Positions 8,559 through 17,586 of a DNA stretch of 64,000 nt are shown here, piece after piece. Source of the DNA: Virgibacillus proomii (GTDB taxonomy: Bacteria; Bacillota; Bacilli; Bacillales; Amphibacillaceae); assembly GCF_018916875.1 (NCBI RefSeq), contig NZ_JAHLNO010000004.1:62001-126000 (forward strand), written 5' to 3'. The translations under genes and the position numbers were made by a program. Position 1 is the first letter of the stretch. The number at the start of each line of letters is the position of its first letter. The notes under the pieces were generated by a model. That model was not told where the DNA came from. It worked only from the letters and a program-made list of their open reading frames with translations, and ran no database searches.

Positions 8559-9548
8559 ATGGAAAAATCGAATATAGAAGAACTATATGAATGGATGGAC
8601 CATATAACACATCTTATTCAGCAATATGTGAATGAAACTTACTTAGATAGCTTAGCATATACGATGGAAATCTTGTTTCATCAAAAGGTTCCTGACGGTT
8701 TTGATAAACAATTAACTCATAAATTACAGCAGATATTAGATAAATTGAATATGGATACCTATACAACCGTTGAAATAAGAAAAGCTAATCAATTAGTTAT
8801 ATTAAAAGGTATGAAGGGTTCTACGCAACAGCAGCATATGATGACTCCTGAAACAGTGGCTTTAATTGTCGCTTATCTTAGTTCAAAATTATTTACGGAT
8901 AAAAAGAAGCTGCGCATATTCGACCCTGCAGGAGGGACAGGAAATTTGCTTACAACAGTGCTTCATCAATTACCGCAAGCAAAGGAAGCATATGCAAGTG
9001 AAGTAGACCCGACATTAATACAGCTTGCTGCTTGGAATGCTAACTTACAAAAAATGCAAATTGAATTTTTCCATCAAGATAGCTTACAACCATTCTTGCT
9101 CGATCCTGTTGATTTAATTGTGTCAGATTTACCGGTTGGTTATTATCCAGATGATGTACATGCGAGGATCTTTGAATTAAAGGCAGAGGAAGGTCTTTCC
9201 TATGCTCACCATTTATTTTTAGAGCAAAGTCTCAATTATACAAAACCTGGTGGTTATCTTATTTTCATTATTCCAGAATTTTTATTTACGAGTGATCAGG
9301 CAGAGCAGTTGAGGCAATTTATTCATAAATATGCACATATTGTCGGTGTATTAAGCTTATCAGATACCGTTTTTCAATCAGAAAAGCATAGACGAAGTAT
9401 TTTAATCTTACAGAAAAAAGGTCAGCATACGACTGCTCCAAATCAACCATTATTAGTAAAGATGCCATCTTTTTCGAATTCCAGTGCTATGGAAAATATT
9501 CTAGGTCAGATAAATAATTGGTTCCAGATGTATAATAAGAGGAGTTGA
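8559..9548 (+). CDS. ytxK: Class I SAM-dependent methyltransferase YtxK
   Basis: A 329-residue protein related to the catalytic part of N6-adenine DNA methyltransferases. The SAM-binding motif is FDPAGGTGNLL (about residues 124-134); the position of the usual NPPY/DPPY motif reads SDLPVGYYP, so the base-flipping motif is altered. The helical N-terminal third resembles HsdM-like proteins. There is no restriction partner; it sits between tpx and ackA as in B. subtilis, where its substrate is unknown. AATGGAGGG precedes the ATG. Confidence 0.85.
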   Translation: MEKSNIEELYEWMDHITHLIQQYVNETYLDSLAYTMEILFHQKVPDGFDKQLTHKLQQILDKLNMDTYTTVEIRKANQLVILKGMKGSTQQQHMMTPETVALIVAYLSSKLFTDKKKLRIFDPAGGTGNLLTTVLHQLPQAKEAYASEVDPTLIQLAAWNANLQKMQIEFFHQDSLQPFLLDPVDLIVSDLPVGYYPDDVHARIFELKAEEGLSYAHHLFLEQSLNYTKPGGYLIFIIPEFLFTSDQAEQLRQFIHKYAHIVGVLSLSDTVFQSEKHRRSILILQKKGQHTTAPNQPLLVKMPSFSNSSAMENILGQINNWFQMYNKRS

Positions 9549-9554
9549 ACAGCA

Positions 9555-10745
9555 ATGAGTAATGTATTGGCAATTAATGCCGGTAGTTCATCTTTGAAAT
9601 TCCAATTAATACAAATGCCAGAGGAACAAGTTCTTGCAAAAGGGATAGTAGAGAGAATAGGTCTTAATGAAGCTATCTTTGAAATGGAAGCTCAAGGTGA
9701 AAAGGATAAATTTGTAGGGGATATTCCAAATCATGAAGAAGCTGTTAAAAAGCTGTTAAATGGTTTAAAACAATCTGGTGTTATTGCTTCCCTCGAAGAG
9801 ATTAATGCAGTTGGGCACCGGATTGTTCATGGTGGGGAAAAATTCACTGATTCTGTGTTAATCAATGAGCAAGTAACTAAAGAAATAGAAGAAATTTCTG
9901 AATTAGCACCTTTACACAACCCTGCACATTTAACAGGTATCTATGCATTTCAGGAGATTTTACCTAATGTACCGATGGTTGCAGTGTTTGATACAGCCTT
10001 CCATCAAACAATGCCTCCATCATCGTATTTATATAGCTTACCTTATAATTATTATAAAGATTATGGCATTCGTAAATATGGATTTCATGGCACATCCCAT
10101 AAATATGTTTCGCAACGAGCTGCTGAAATGTTAGGTATACCAATTGAAAACTTGCGACTTATTTCCTGTCATTTAGGAAACGGATCAAGTATCGCAGCTA
10201 TTCAAGGCGGAAAGTCGATTGATACATCGATGGGCTTTACACCTCTAGCTGGTCTAACAATGGGTACTCGTTCCGGAGATATTGATCCAGCACTTATCCC
10301 GTATATTATGGAAAAAACCGGTAAGTCGGCTGCTGAAGTGGTTCATGTATTAAATAAAGAAAGTGGAATGTTAGCTTTATCTGGTTTTTCTAGTGATCTT
10401 AGAGACATTGAAGAACAAGCTGATGAGAATTCACGTGCTAAATTAGCATTAGATGTATTTGCTGAAAGAATCCATAAATACATTGGGTCTTATGCAGCGA
10501 AAATGTCTGGTGTGGATGCGATAATCTTTACGGCTGGTGTCGGGGAAAATAGTATTCTGATTCGTGAAAAAGTATTACGTGGATTAGAATTTATGGGTGT
10601 TTACTGGGATCCTGCGTTAAACAAATCACGAGGAAAAGAGAAGTTTATTAACTATCCACACTCTCCGGTTAAAGTAATAATTATTCCGACAAATGAAGAA
10701 GTTATGATTGCGAGGGATACTATCCGTCTTACGGAAGGCAATTAA
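9555..10745 (+). CDS. ackA: Acetate kinase
   Basis: Interconverts acetyl phosphate plus ADP with acetate plus ATP (overflow metabolism). The 396 residues match the family. Motifs in order are [11 protein letters not shown] at the N-terminus, [22 protein letters not shown], the phosphate loop [22 protein letters not shown] and FTAGVGENS. It starts six bases after the ytxK stop with GAGGAG upstream, so the two are probably one transcript. Confidence 0.97.
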   Translation: MSNVLAINAGSSSLKFQLIQMPEEQVLAKGIVERIGLNEAIFEMEAQGEKDKFVGDIPNHEEAVKKLLNGLKQSGVIASLEEINAVGHRIVHGGEKFTDSVLINEQVTKEIEEISELAPLHNPAHLTGIYAFQEILPNVPMVAVFDTAFHQTMPPSSYLYSLPYNYYKDYGIRKYGFHGTSHKYVSQRAAEMLGIPIENLRLISCHLGNGSSIAAIQGGKSIDTSMGFTPLAGLTMGTRSGDIDPALIPYIMEKTGKSAAEVVHVLNKESGMLALSGFSSDLRDIEEQADENSRAKLALDVFAERIHKYIGSYAAKMSGVDAIIFTAGVGENSILIREKVLRGLEFMGVYWDPALNKSRGKEKFINYPHSPVKVIIIPTNEEVMIARDTIRLTEGN

Positions 10746-10748
10746 GTT

Positions 10749-10788
10749 TAAAGGTTTTGTATGGTATTATCCATCACAAAACCTTTAT
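10749..10788 (+). terminator. Terminator after ackA
   Basis: Stem AAAGGTTTTGT / ACAAAACCTTT with a 15-base loop, T-rich after. Confidence 0.8.
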
Positions 10789-10865
10789 TAAATAACTCTA
10801 TTCATACCCGTACTGCTATTTTTGTTATGATGGACAATGCGTTATAAGTCTAGCGATCGAGATCA

Positions 10866-10911
10866 AAGAGCAAGCAGCGCTTCCACATAGAAAACGCTGC
10901 CAGCTTTCTCT
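10866..10911 (-). terminator. Possible terminator of the universal stress protein gene
   Basis: Read on the minus strand, a GGCAGCG / CGCTGC-containing stem follows the stop codon and leads into CTCTTT. The T-run is weak. Confidence 0.4.
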
Positions 10912-11339
10912 TAGCGTACAACAAGTACATCACAAGAAGCGTGGCGTGTAATGTTTTCAGAAACACTCCCAATTAAAAATCGCTCAACAGCATTCAAACC
11001 AGTGGCACCACAAACAATTAAATCTGCTTTAAACTCTTTTGCAATATCCTTAGGGATTTTTATTTTTGGTGAACCATATTCCACACAACGAACTAAATCT
11101 TCTAATCCGGCAGCTTTTGCTTTATCTACATAACTGTCTAATAATTCTTTAGCATATTCATCTGCCCGCTCTGCTAAAGTTCTGTCATAGGCCTCTGCAG
11201 TAGCAAAAGTTCGTGAATCAACCACATGTGCAAGAATTAGCCTTGCACTGTTTTGCTTGGCGAAATCCAGCGACTTCAAAAAAGCTTTTTCTGATGCTTC
11301 GGACCCATCAACTGCTACAAGAATATTTTTATACTTCAC
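10911..11339 (-). CDS. Universal stress protein (UspA family)
   Basis: Single-domain Usp of 142 residues with the ATP-binding pattern G-x2-G-x9-G-S visible as GATGLNAVERFLIGS near the C-terminus and the N-terminal KNILVAVDGSEASEKA strand and loop. A first GTG (11348) is part of AAGGGGTGAT, a near-perfect ribosome binding site, so the next GTG (11339) is the better start and gives MKYKNILVAVDG. Likely an ATP-binding stress protein; the specific function is unknown. Convergent with ackA. Confidence 0.9.
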   Translation of the reverse strand: MKYKNILVAVDGSEASEKAFLKSLDFAKQNSARLILAHVVDSRTFATAEAYDRTLAERADEYAKELLDSYVDKAKAAGLEDLVRCVEYGSPKIKIPKDIAKEFKADLIVCGATGLNAVERFLIGSVSENITRHASCDVLVVR

Positions 11340-11468
11340 TTTAATCACCCCTTTCTTTAACTATATACCCTATTTGCTAAAGCAACAATCAAAAAATGTC
11401 AATTTTACTAAAATAATTACAGCAAATAAATGAATGATATGGACAAACTATAAACAAGGGGTGAAAAT

Positions 11469-11630
11469 ATGACGAAAAACAAGCGAGATATTCAACCACA
11501 GGAAATTTTAGAGAATGAAAAGGGAATAGAGGCTGTCCAAAATCAGTTAAATGAAAGCTATCAGGCTGGAGTAATAGAACAACGTCACAACAATAAGGGG
11601 ATCCATACCTTTAATAATCAAAAGAAATAG
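11469..11630 (+). CDS. Small hydrophilic 53-residue protein
   Basis: The open frame begins ATGACGAAAAAC behind AAGGGGTGA and ends with a terminator seven bases later, so it looks like a real monocistronic gene. The product is polar and rich in Asn, Gln, Glu and Lys, with no membrane segment or cysteine; it begins MTKNKRDIQPQEIL. I do not recognise the family. The composition recalls small spore-associated or cytosolic Bacillaceae proteins, which is only a guess. Confidence 0.7.
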   Translation: MTKNKRDIQPQEILENEKGIEAVQNQLNESYQAGVIEQRHNNKGIHTFNNQKK

Positions 11631-11636
11631 AGAAAA

Positions 11637-11667
11637 AGTAGCCCACATGACAAGGTGGGTTACTTTC
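11637..11667 (+). terminator. Terminator after the 53-aa gene
   Basis: Stem AGTAGCCCAC / GTGGGTTACT followed by TTTCCCC and later T-runs. Confidence 0.8.
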
Positions 11668-11745
11668 CCCTTTCCATTTTTTTAAATATTTGATACTGTT
11701 AGATTATATACATCTAATTAATAAGGTAGAAGGGGAGGTCATAAA

Positions 11746-12861
11746 ATGAAAATAGGTGTGCCTAAGGAAATAAAGAATCATGAAAATAGAGTAGCAATGG
11801 CTCCGTCTGGAGTGCTTTCTTTAAGAAAAGCGGGTCATGAAGTTTATATTGAAACAGGTGCAGGTCTGGGATCAGGTTTTACAGACGAACAATATAAAGA
11901 TGCAGGAGCTGCAATTGTTGGGACAGCAAAAGAAGCTTGGGCGCAGGAAATGGTTATGAAGGTAAAGGAGCCTTTACCGGAGGAATACATTTATTTTTAT
12001 GATGGGCTGATTCTGTTTACATACTTGCACTTAGCTGCAGAACCAGACTTAACGAAAGTGTTAATGGATCATAAAGTAACAAGTATAGCTTACGAAACAG
12101 TACAATTACCAAATAATACGTTACCATTACTAACACCAATGAGTGAGGTTGCCGGTAAAATGGCATCGCAAATTGGGGCGCAATTTCTTGAGAAAACAAA
12201 GGGCGGAAAGGGGATTCTTTTAAGTGGAATACCTGGAGTTAGAAGAGCTAAAATAACCATCATTGGTGGCGGAGTGGTAGGAACAAATGCCGCTAAAATT
12301 GCTGTAGGATTAGGTGCTGATGTGACTGTGATTGATTTGAATCCAGAGCGTCTTCGTCAATTGGATGATATTTTTGGCTTTTCGATTAATACAATGATGT
12401 CCAATCCAATGAACATCGGCTTAGCATTAGAAGAATCGGACTTGGTCATTGGTGCTGTTTTAATACCGGGAGCAAAAGCTCCTAAATTAGTGACGGAAGA
12501 TATGGTTAAGGCGATGTCTGACGGTTCTGTAATTGTAGATGTCGCGATTGACCAAGGAGGGATTTTTGAAACAAGTGATCATGTAACAACCCATGATAAT
12601 CCAACATATACAAGGCATGGAGTTTTACATTATTCTGTTGCTAATATGCCCGGAGCCGTACCCAGAACCTCTACGATTGGATTAACCAATGTTACCGTTC
12701 CATATGCCTTACAGCTAGCAAATAAAGGGCTTGTTGAAGCAATTAAAAACAATGTATCCTTGCTAAAAGGGGTTAATACATGGAAGGGTCATGTTACTCA
12801 TGAAGCTGTAGCAGCTGCGCATGGTTTCAAGTACGTTGACCCACATGCATTGCTTTTATAA
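11746..12861 (+). CDS. ald: Alanine dehydrogenase
   Basis: NAD-dependent oxidative deamination of L-alanine to pyruvate, used for alanine catabolism and in sporulation. The 371 residues match the family: [17 protein letters not shown] at the start, catalytic [11 protein letters not shown], nucleotide-binding [13 protein letters not shown], and [13 protein letters not shown] near the end. AGGGGAGG precedes the ATG. It stands alone between terminators. Confidence 0.97.
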   Translation: MKIGVPKEIKNHENRVAMAPSGVLSLRKAGHEVYIETGAGLGSGFTDEQYKDAGAAIVGTAKEAWAQEMVMKVKEPLPEEYIYFYDGLILFTYLHLAAEPDLTKVLMDHKVTSIAYETVQLPNNTLPLLTPMSEVAGKMASQIGAQFLEKTKGGKGILLSGIPGVRRAKITIIGGGVVGTNAAKIAVGLGADVTVIDLNPERLRQLDDIFGFSINTMMSNPMNIGLALEESDLVIGAVLIPGAKAPKLVTEDMVKAMSDGSVIVDVAIDQGGIFETSDHVTTHDNPTYTRHGVLHYSVANMPGAVPRTSTIGLTNVTVPYALQLANKGLVEAIKNNVSLLKGVNTWKGHVTHEAVAAAHGFKYVDPHALLL

Positions 12862-12871
12862 TATAAGTAAT

Positions 12872-12903
12872 AAGCAGTAAAGAGCGATCTTTACTGCTTG
12901 TTT
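12872..12903 (+). terminator. Terminator after ald
   Basis: Stem AAGCAGTAAAG / CTTTACTGCTT followed by GTTTT; it may also serve the convergent peptidase gene. Confidence 0.85.
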
Positions 12904-12929
12904 TAAATAAATTATACGAAGGTAATTTC

Positions 12930-14027
12930 TTAATCTACAATAATTAACTCTTTTGTGGCGGCAGTTAATACTTCGGGTCCTTTCGCCGTCATATAAATCA
13001 TATCCTCAATACGTACACCTGCAACATTTGGAACATAAATACCCGGCTCAATAGTAAAACACATATTTTCTGCTAAAGGCAGTTTATTATCCTGATGCAT
13101 CGACGGATATTCATGTGTCTCAATTCCTAAACCATGTCCAATCCGATGTGTAAAATATTCACCATATCCGCTCGCTGTAATATGATCACGAGCTATTTGA
13201 TCCAATTTTCCAACTGGAACACCTAATTGTGCAGCTTTAATTGCTTTTTCCTCGGCAGCTAATACTGTATGATAAATTGTTTCTTGTTCTTTTGCAATTG
13301 ATTTAAATGCGACTGTTCGCGTAATGTCAGAACAATATCCTTCATAGATCACTCCAAGATCAAAAAGTACTAAATCGCCTTTTTCCACTTTTTTCATGGA
13401 AGGTGTACCATGAGGAGAAGCAGTTTTTGCGCCCGTTAAAGCCATGGTTGAAAAGGACATTGCTTGGACACCTTGCTTTTTAAGCTCAAATTCAATAGTT
13501 GCGATGATTTCTAATTCGCTAATCCCTTCTTTAATAGCTGCAATTCCAGCTTTCACCCCGAAGTCAGCAAGCTCAGCAGCAGTTTTCAATTGCTCGTATT
13601 CATGTTTACTTTTAATTACTCGTAAATTAGCCAACAGCTCTTCTGCATTTATAACTTCTGTTTTGGGAAAATAATGCTGTAGCATATAATAACGATCTAA
13701 AGTAAAATGATTATGTTCAACACCCATAGTTTTGGGAAGTTTTTCCGCAGCTTTTAACTTTTCACAAAACATTTTCCATGGTTGTTCATGATCTTGATAA
13801 GCAATGATGTCGTATTTCCATCCTGCAGCTTTTGCATCTTCTTTTTCCATTTCCGGAAGAATGAGTAAGGGATCCATATTGTTGCTAAGATAAACACCTA
13901 CCAATCGTTCATGTGGATCCGTATAGTAATTGCTTATGTAGTAAACATTAGCTGTTGAAGTGATGAACATACTGTCTAAATTCATTTCCTTCATTTTAGC
14001 TAGCAGCTTTTCAATTCTTTCCTTCAT
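12930..14027 (-). CDS. pepQ: Xaa-Pro dipeptidase / M24 metallopeptidase
   Basis: A creatinase-like N-terminal domain (about 1-130) precedes a pita-bread M24 domain. All five metal ligands of the family are present: D223 (LFDLG), D234 (CSDITRT), H298 (RIGHGLG), E327 (FTIEPG) and E341 (VRIEDM). The length, 365 residues, is typical for cytosolic proline dipeptidases. AAGAAGGTG precedes the ATG. Convergent with ald. The choice between dipeptidase and aminopeptidase P is uncertain from sequence alone. Confidence 0.88.
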   Translation of the reverse strand: MKERIEKLLAKMKEMNLDSMFITSTANVYYISNYYTDPHERLVGVYLSNNMDPLLILPEMEKEDAKAAGWKYDIIAYQDHEQPWKMFCEKLKAAEKLPKTMGVEHNHFTLDRYYMLQHYFPKTEVINAEELLANLRVIKSKHEYEQLKTAAELADFGVKAGIAAIKEGISELEIIATIEFELKKQGVQAMSFSTMALTGAKTASPHGTPSMKKVEKGDLVLFDLGVIYEGYCSDITRTVAFKSIAKEQETIYHTVLAAEEKAIKAAQLGVPVGKLDQIARDHITASGYGEYFTHRIGHGLGIETHEYPSMHQDNKLPLAENMCFTIEPGIYVPNVAGVRIEDMIYMTAKGPEVLTAATKELIIVD

Positions 14028-14101
14028 CCTTTACACCTTCTTTAAACAATATTAGGTTTATTATAGCAAATAAAGAGTTAATAAAAAAAGCACTTGAAAT
14101 A

Positions 14102-14517
14102 TTTATCCCGTATCGGAGGTACCCCTTAGACTCCCACGTCAATATTCGAGAATACGAAGAAGTCTAAAGGGAGATGGCTGTATTTAAATCCCCTATTGTT
14201 CGGGTCGGACAGGAAGAAAAAACCTCGACAGCGATACTTCGCACACAGAAAAAGTGTTTTGGAAAGGCTGGGAAGTGGTACATCACGGTTTTTTCAAGAA
14301 TTTGGATCACAAGGTTTGTAACAGGACAAGGAAAGCTTCTTGAATAAGCATCGCACGCAGAAAAAGCGCTTTTCTTTTTCAAGGACAGAGCATGCTACGA
14401 TAGCATTACATTGCATGCAGAAAAAGTGTACTTCTTTTTCAAGACGCCTGAGATTTTAATATTTGTTTTAATTCTTACCAATAGTGGAAAACAACGCTAA
14501 ATGAAGTTTCACTTTAT
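14102..14517 (+). repeat. Mosaic A element (head, three B modules, tail)
   Basis: TTTATCCCGTATCGGAGGT at 14102 is an A-family head with a decayed stem. B-type cores follow at about 14240-14262, 14352-14387 and 14412-14445. The element closes with ATGAAGTTTCACTTTAT at 14501-14517, identical to the tail of intact A copies. It fills most of the 14028-14608 gap; no gene is seen there. Confidence 0.8.
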
Positions 14518-14608
14518 GATGATGTGTAAAAAAGAATGAAATCGGGTACAACCGTAATAGTTATCTTGGTATAATTAAATGCATAGTGAATGAAAGGGGA
14601 AGATGATT

Positions 14609-15289
14609 ATGAAAGTATCCTATCATGGACATTCCGTTGTACAGGTGCAAACAGATACACATCAAATTCTAATTGATCCATTTATTTCAGGGAATGAAGC
14701 TTGTGACTTAGACACGGATAAAGTTCAACCAGATTATATTTTACTAACGCACGGACACAATGATCATGTAGGTGATACCATTACCATTGCTGAACGAACA
14801 AAAGCAACAATTGTAGCACCGAATGAATTAGCAGTATACTTAGGTACAAAAGGCTTACAAATACATCCAATGCATATTGGCGGGAAGCATACTTTTGACT
14901 TTGGAACGGTGAAATTTACTCAAGCATTTCACGGTTCAGCATTTACTGAAGAAGATGGTTCAACGGTTTATACAGGGATGCCCGCAGGGATTTTATTAAC
15001 TATTGAAGGCAAAACTATTTACCATGCCGGTGATACAGGATTATTTTCAGATTTGAAGTTGATTGGAGAAATGAATGAGATTGATTTGGCTTTTCTCCCA
15101 ATTGGTGATAACTTCACAATGGGGCCAGAAGATGCTTTGATTGCTGCCAAATGGGTGAAAGCAAAAACAGTAGTGCCAATCCATTACAATACCTTTCCAG
15201 TGATTGAACAGGATGCAGAGGCGTTTGCTAAGCAGGTGAGTCCAGGAATGGGGCAAGTTATGGAAATAGGTGAAACGATAACGATTTAG
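14609..15289 (+). CDS. ytkL: Metallo-beta-lactamase-fold hydrolase YtkL (UPF0173)
   Basis: A 226-residue metal-dependent hydrolase. The metal-binding HGHNDH motif is at 48-53, with further ligands in [12 protein letters not shown] and VPIHYNTF near the end. It follows the UPF0173 pattern [11 protein letters not shown]. An ATG at 14603 is only a few bases from GGGGAAG; 14609 is better spaced and matches the family. The substrate is unknown; family members are general phosphodiesterase- or lactonase-like enzymes. Confidence 0.92.
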   Translation: MKVSYHGHSVVQVQTDTHQILIDPFISGNEACDLDTDKVQPDYILLTHGHNDHVGDTITIAERTKATIVAPNELAVYLGTKGLQIHPMHIGGKHTFDFGTVKFTQAFHGSAFTEEDGSTVYTGMPAGILLTIEGKTIYHAGDTGLFSDLKLIGEMNEIDLAFLPIGDNFTMGPEDALIAAKWVKAKTVVPIHYNTFPVIEQDAEAFAKQVSPGMGQVMEIGETITI

Positions 15290-15361
15290 TTAAAAGCGGA
15301 TAATTTAGGTCAGATCATCTGAAGAGTTGCTAGAAGGATGTTTTGAGTTGTGTTTTATTTT

Positions 15362-15405
15362 GGTGAGCTTGAACTGTTTACAACAAAAACAAGCTCACCT
15401 TTTTA
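15362..15405 (+). terminator. Terminator after ytkL
   Basis: Ten-pair stem GGTGAGCTTG / CAAGCTCACC followed by TTTTT. Confidence 0.85.
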
Positions 15406-15470
15406 ATAAAGGGCATCTCTAAGCCCCCAAATTTAATGTCTTTGCATAGCTTCCTTTATACATTCCTCCG

Positions 15471-15617
15471 TTTATCCCGCATGTAAGGTGCCGTAAGCCT
15501 CCCACATCAAGAGCCTCAAGTTGATACACCAGGGTCTAAGTAGGAGAAAACGGCACCTAAAAGCCCGATTGGTTCAACTAAACATTCCGTGTTCCACGGA
15601 ATGAAGTTTCACTTTAT
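15471..15617 (+). repeat. Family A element, copy 1 (tandem array)
   Basis: TTTAT at both ends, head stem AGGTGCCGT / ACGGCACCT, tail hairpin CATTCCGTG / CACGGAATG (15583-15591 with 15595-15603), tail ATGAAGTTTCACTTTAT. It shares its right-hand TTTAT with copy 2. Confidence 0.92.
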
Positions 15618-15759
15618 CCCGCATGTAAGGTGCCGTAAGCCTCCCACATCAAGAGCCTCGAGTTGATACACCAGGGTCTAAGTAGGAGAAAACGGCACCT
15701 AAAAGCCCGATTGGTTCAACTAAACATTCCGTGTTCCACGGAATGAAGTTTCACTTTAT
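15613..15759 (+). repeat. Family A element, copy 2 (tandem array)
   Basis: Nearly identical to copy 1, differing at very few bases (CTCGAG for CTCAAG), which indicates a recent duplication. Confidence 0.92.
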
Positions 15760-15940
15760 CCCGCATGTAAGGTGCCGTAAGCCTCCCACATCAAGACCGG
15801 AGTTGATACAAAAGGGTCTAAGTGGGAGAAAACGGCATCTAAATGCCCGATTTGTTCAAGGGCCTTTAGATCATACCCTTGCGGTACTAACATTCAGTAG
15901 GAGATGGAAGAAAACTCCTACTGATGAAGTTTCACTTTAT
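15755..15940 (+). repeat. Family A element, copy 3 (long-tail variant)
   Basis: Same head, but the tail carries the extra module GGTCATACCCTTGCGGTACTAA-like at about 15860-15890 and a different hairpin, CATTCAGTAGGAG with CTCCTACTGATG. It ends in TTTCACTTTAT and abuts copy 4. Confidence 0.9.
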
Positions 15941-16045
15941 CCCCTATGTACTGGCAGTAAGACCTGCTCTTTTAAGGTGAAACCTGGGAGAATAAGTCGA
16001 GAATCCAACTGCAAGTCAAATTTTCGATTCTGTTCATTCTAACAA
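15936..16045 (+). repeat. Degenerate A head, copy 4 of array
   Basis: TTTATCCCCTATGTACTGGC begins a strongly decayed head (second stem arm replaced by GGGAGAATAAG); no tail is recognisable. The remaining 16046-16256 holds only the comC ribosome binding site as far as I can see. Confidence 0.6.
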
Positions 16046-16256
16046 TTAGAAAACCCCGCTTATTTGAAGATTCACTTATTTTTTCAAAGTTCATACTATT
16101 TGCTTTATATATTTAAATTCAAAAAATCAGCTGGGTTAAGATGGCACGGTAAGATTTTAATATTCTAAGTATAAGTGCAACTAAGCGGTCGCCTGCGCTA
16201 TGCTTGACACTTGCTAAGTTTTCTTTAAATATGCAAGATGATAAGGAGTAATTAGA

Positions 16257-17018
16257 TTGGAAAATCATATATTCATACTTTTCTTTATTATAGGGTTGAT
16301 CTTCGGTTCATTTTTTGTTGTAGTTGGTTTGCGATTACCAAAGCAGGAGTCTTTTGGAATGGACCGTTCTTATTGCTTATGCTGTAACAAACATTTACAA
16401 TGGTACGAGTTAATTCCGGTACTTTCGTTTATTTTTTTAAAAGGAAAATGCAATAATTGCAATGCTTCTATTTCATGTCAGTATCCTTTGGTAGAAATAA
16501 TAACAGGGTTACTCTTTGCCATTAGTTATTGGTTCATTGGGTTTAATTTAGAATTAATGATTGTTCTTCTGCTTCATTCAATGCTTGTTATTGCTTTAGT
16601 ATCAGACCTCACCTATATGATTATCCCTAATACGTTGTTGTTATTCTTTCTTCCTTTATTCATCATTCTACGTAGTGTAGAACCACTCACACCGTGGTGG
16701 AGTCCTCTTATCGGTGGACTAGCTGGTTTAGTCATCCCATTAGTTATCATTATTATAAGTCGAGGTGGGATGGGAGTTGGCGATGCGAAACTGTTTGCCT
16801 TGATTGGATTTGTAATCGGTATAAAAAAACTATTGTTATGTTTTTTTCTAGCGTGTATCCTAGGTGCTTTCCTCGGTTTAATACTGATAATGTTGAAACA
16901 AATTAAACGCAAGCAGCCGGTACCATTTGTTCCAGCCATTTTGTTAGCCACATGGATTACCTATTATTTTGGCGATTACATGCTAGATTGGTATTTATCA
17001 AGCTTTATGTTTATTTAA
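16257..17018 (+). CDS. comC: Type IV prepilin peptidase (ComC-like)
   Basis: Bifunctional aspartyl protease and N-methylase that matures type IV prepilin-like competence pseudopilins. The 253 residues have a short N-terminal helix, a cytoplasmic zinc loop with two CxxC pairs (C40/C43 and C65/C68), then six further membrane helices. The catalytic aspartates are D117 (SDLTYMIIPN) and D176 (GMGVGDAKLF, the GxGD motif). The start is TTG behind AAGGAG. No competence genes are adjacent. Confidence 0.9.
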   Translation: MENHIFILFFIIGLIFGSFFVVVGLRLPKQESFGMDRSYCLCCNKHLQWYELIPVLSFIFLKGKCNNCNASISCQYPLVEIITGLLFAISYWFIGFNLELMIVLLLHSMLVIALVSDLTYMIIPNTLLLFFLPLFIILRSVEPLTPWWSPLIGGLAGLVIPLVIIIISRGGMGVGDAKLFALIGFVIGIKKLLLCFFLACILGAFLGLILIMLKQIKRKQPVPFVPAILLATWITYYFGDYMLDWYLSSFMFI

Positions 17019-17038
17019 GAAACTCCATCTATTTTTAT

Positions 17039-17141
17039 ATGATGGATATCTTTTCTAAAAAAGTAGCAGTTGTCTGGCTTATGCACTTAAACTGTAGCAA
17101 ACTTCAAATTCTTCCCACGATAAGTTCAACAGGATCCTCAC
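17039..17141 (+). repeat. Family D intergenic repeat, copy 1
   Basis: GATGGATATCTTTTCTAAAA followed by a CTTATGCACTTAAACTGTAGCAAACTT-type core and CCCACGATAAGTTCAACAG. Relatives lie at 44907-44985, 49729-49850 and 55716-55860. Similar GATAACTTTTTGAAAAGTAGC sequences are scattered in other Bacillaceae, as far as I recall. Confidence 0.65.
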
Positions 17142-17153
17142 ATCACCATGTCT

Positions 17154-17215
17154 TTTTCCCGTATCTGAGGTACCCTAAGACTCCTACTTTAAGAATGACA
17201 GAGAATAAGATTACG
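17154..17215 (+). repeat. Truncated A head
   Basis: TTTTTCCCGTATCTGAGGTACCCTAAGACTCC resembles the 14102 head in split form (TCCCGTATC, then GAGGTACCC); stem partner and tail are missing. Confidence 0.55.
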
Positions 17216-17282
17216 ATAACGGAGGGCAGTAGTTCTGTATTTTTATTTTCCTTCATAGGTTAGAGTAAAGGGAGGGATATGG

Positions 17283-17513
17283 ATGCGAGGACAATATGCT
17301 TTACTGCGGCTTTTATTAGCAGGATTTTTCTTATACTTAGCTTGGCCAAGAATACCACAAGCAGTAAAACCATTAGAATTGGTATTTTGGGGAGCATGGT
17401 TAGGATTTTTTCTCTTAGTTGTAGGTGCTAATATAGCATCGTTATTGCAATTGATTCAACCACCAATTATGGAACAGGAATATACAAAGCAACGAAGAAC
17501 CTATAATCATTGA
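17283..17513 (+). CDS. Small membrane protein, two helices
   Basis: A 76-residue protein with two hydrophobic segments (about 8-24 and 34-56) separated by a short polar turn, and a charged tail ending TKQRRTYNH. GGGAGGG precedes the ATG. It lies upstream of ytoI on the same strand. I do not recognise a named family; it may be a Bacillaceae-specific membrane protein. Confidence 0.75.
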   Translation: MRGQYALLRLLLAGFFLYLAWPRIPQAVKPLELVFWGAWLGFFLLVVGANIASLLQLIQPPIMEQEYTKQRRTYNH

Positions 17514-17586
17514 GTTTATTCCTGTTCAACTGTATAATAAATGATAAATAATTCATTAGTACAGTTGAAAGATGGTGTACGAGTCG

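Noticed and set aside
8559-9548. DNA modification enzyme of a restriction or phage-defence system
   Set aside because: YtxK resembles HsdM-like methyltransferases, but it lies in the conserved tpx-ytxK-ackA order, lacks a normal NPPY motif and has no nuclease or specificity partner.
9943-10134. 63-codon plus-strand frame inside ackA
   Set aside because: Out-of-frame shadow of acetate kinase coding sequence.
14164-14382. 72-codon minus-strand frame
   Set aside because: Runs through B modules of the mosaic element without a start signal.
15471-15940. CRISPR array
   Set aside because: Units are about 140-190 bp, nearly identical throughout, with no alternation of short repeats and unique spacers and no cas genes.
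15731-16042. 103-codon open frame across the A array
   Set aside because: It lies wholly inside repeat units, has no ribosome binding site and follows the repeat sequence, so it is not a gene.
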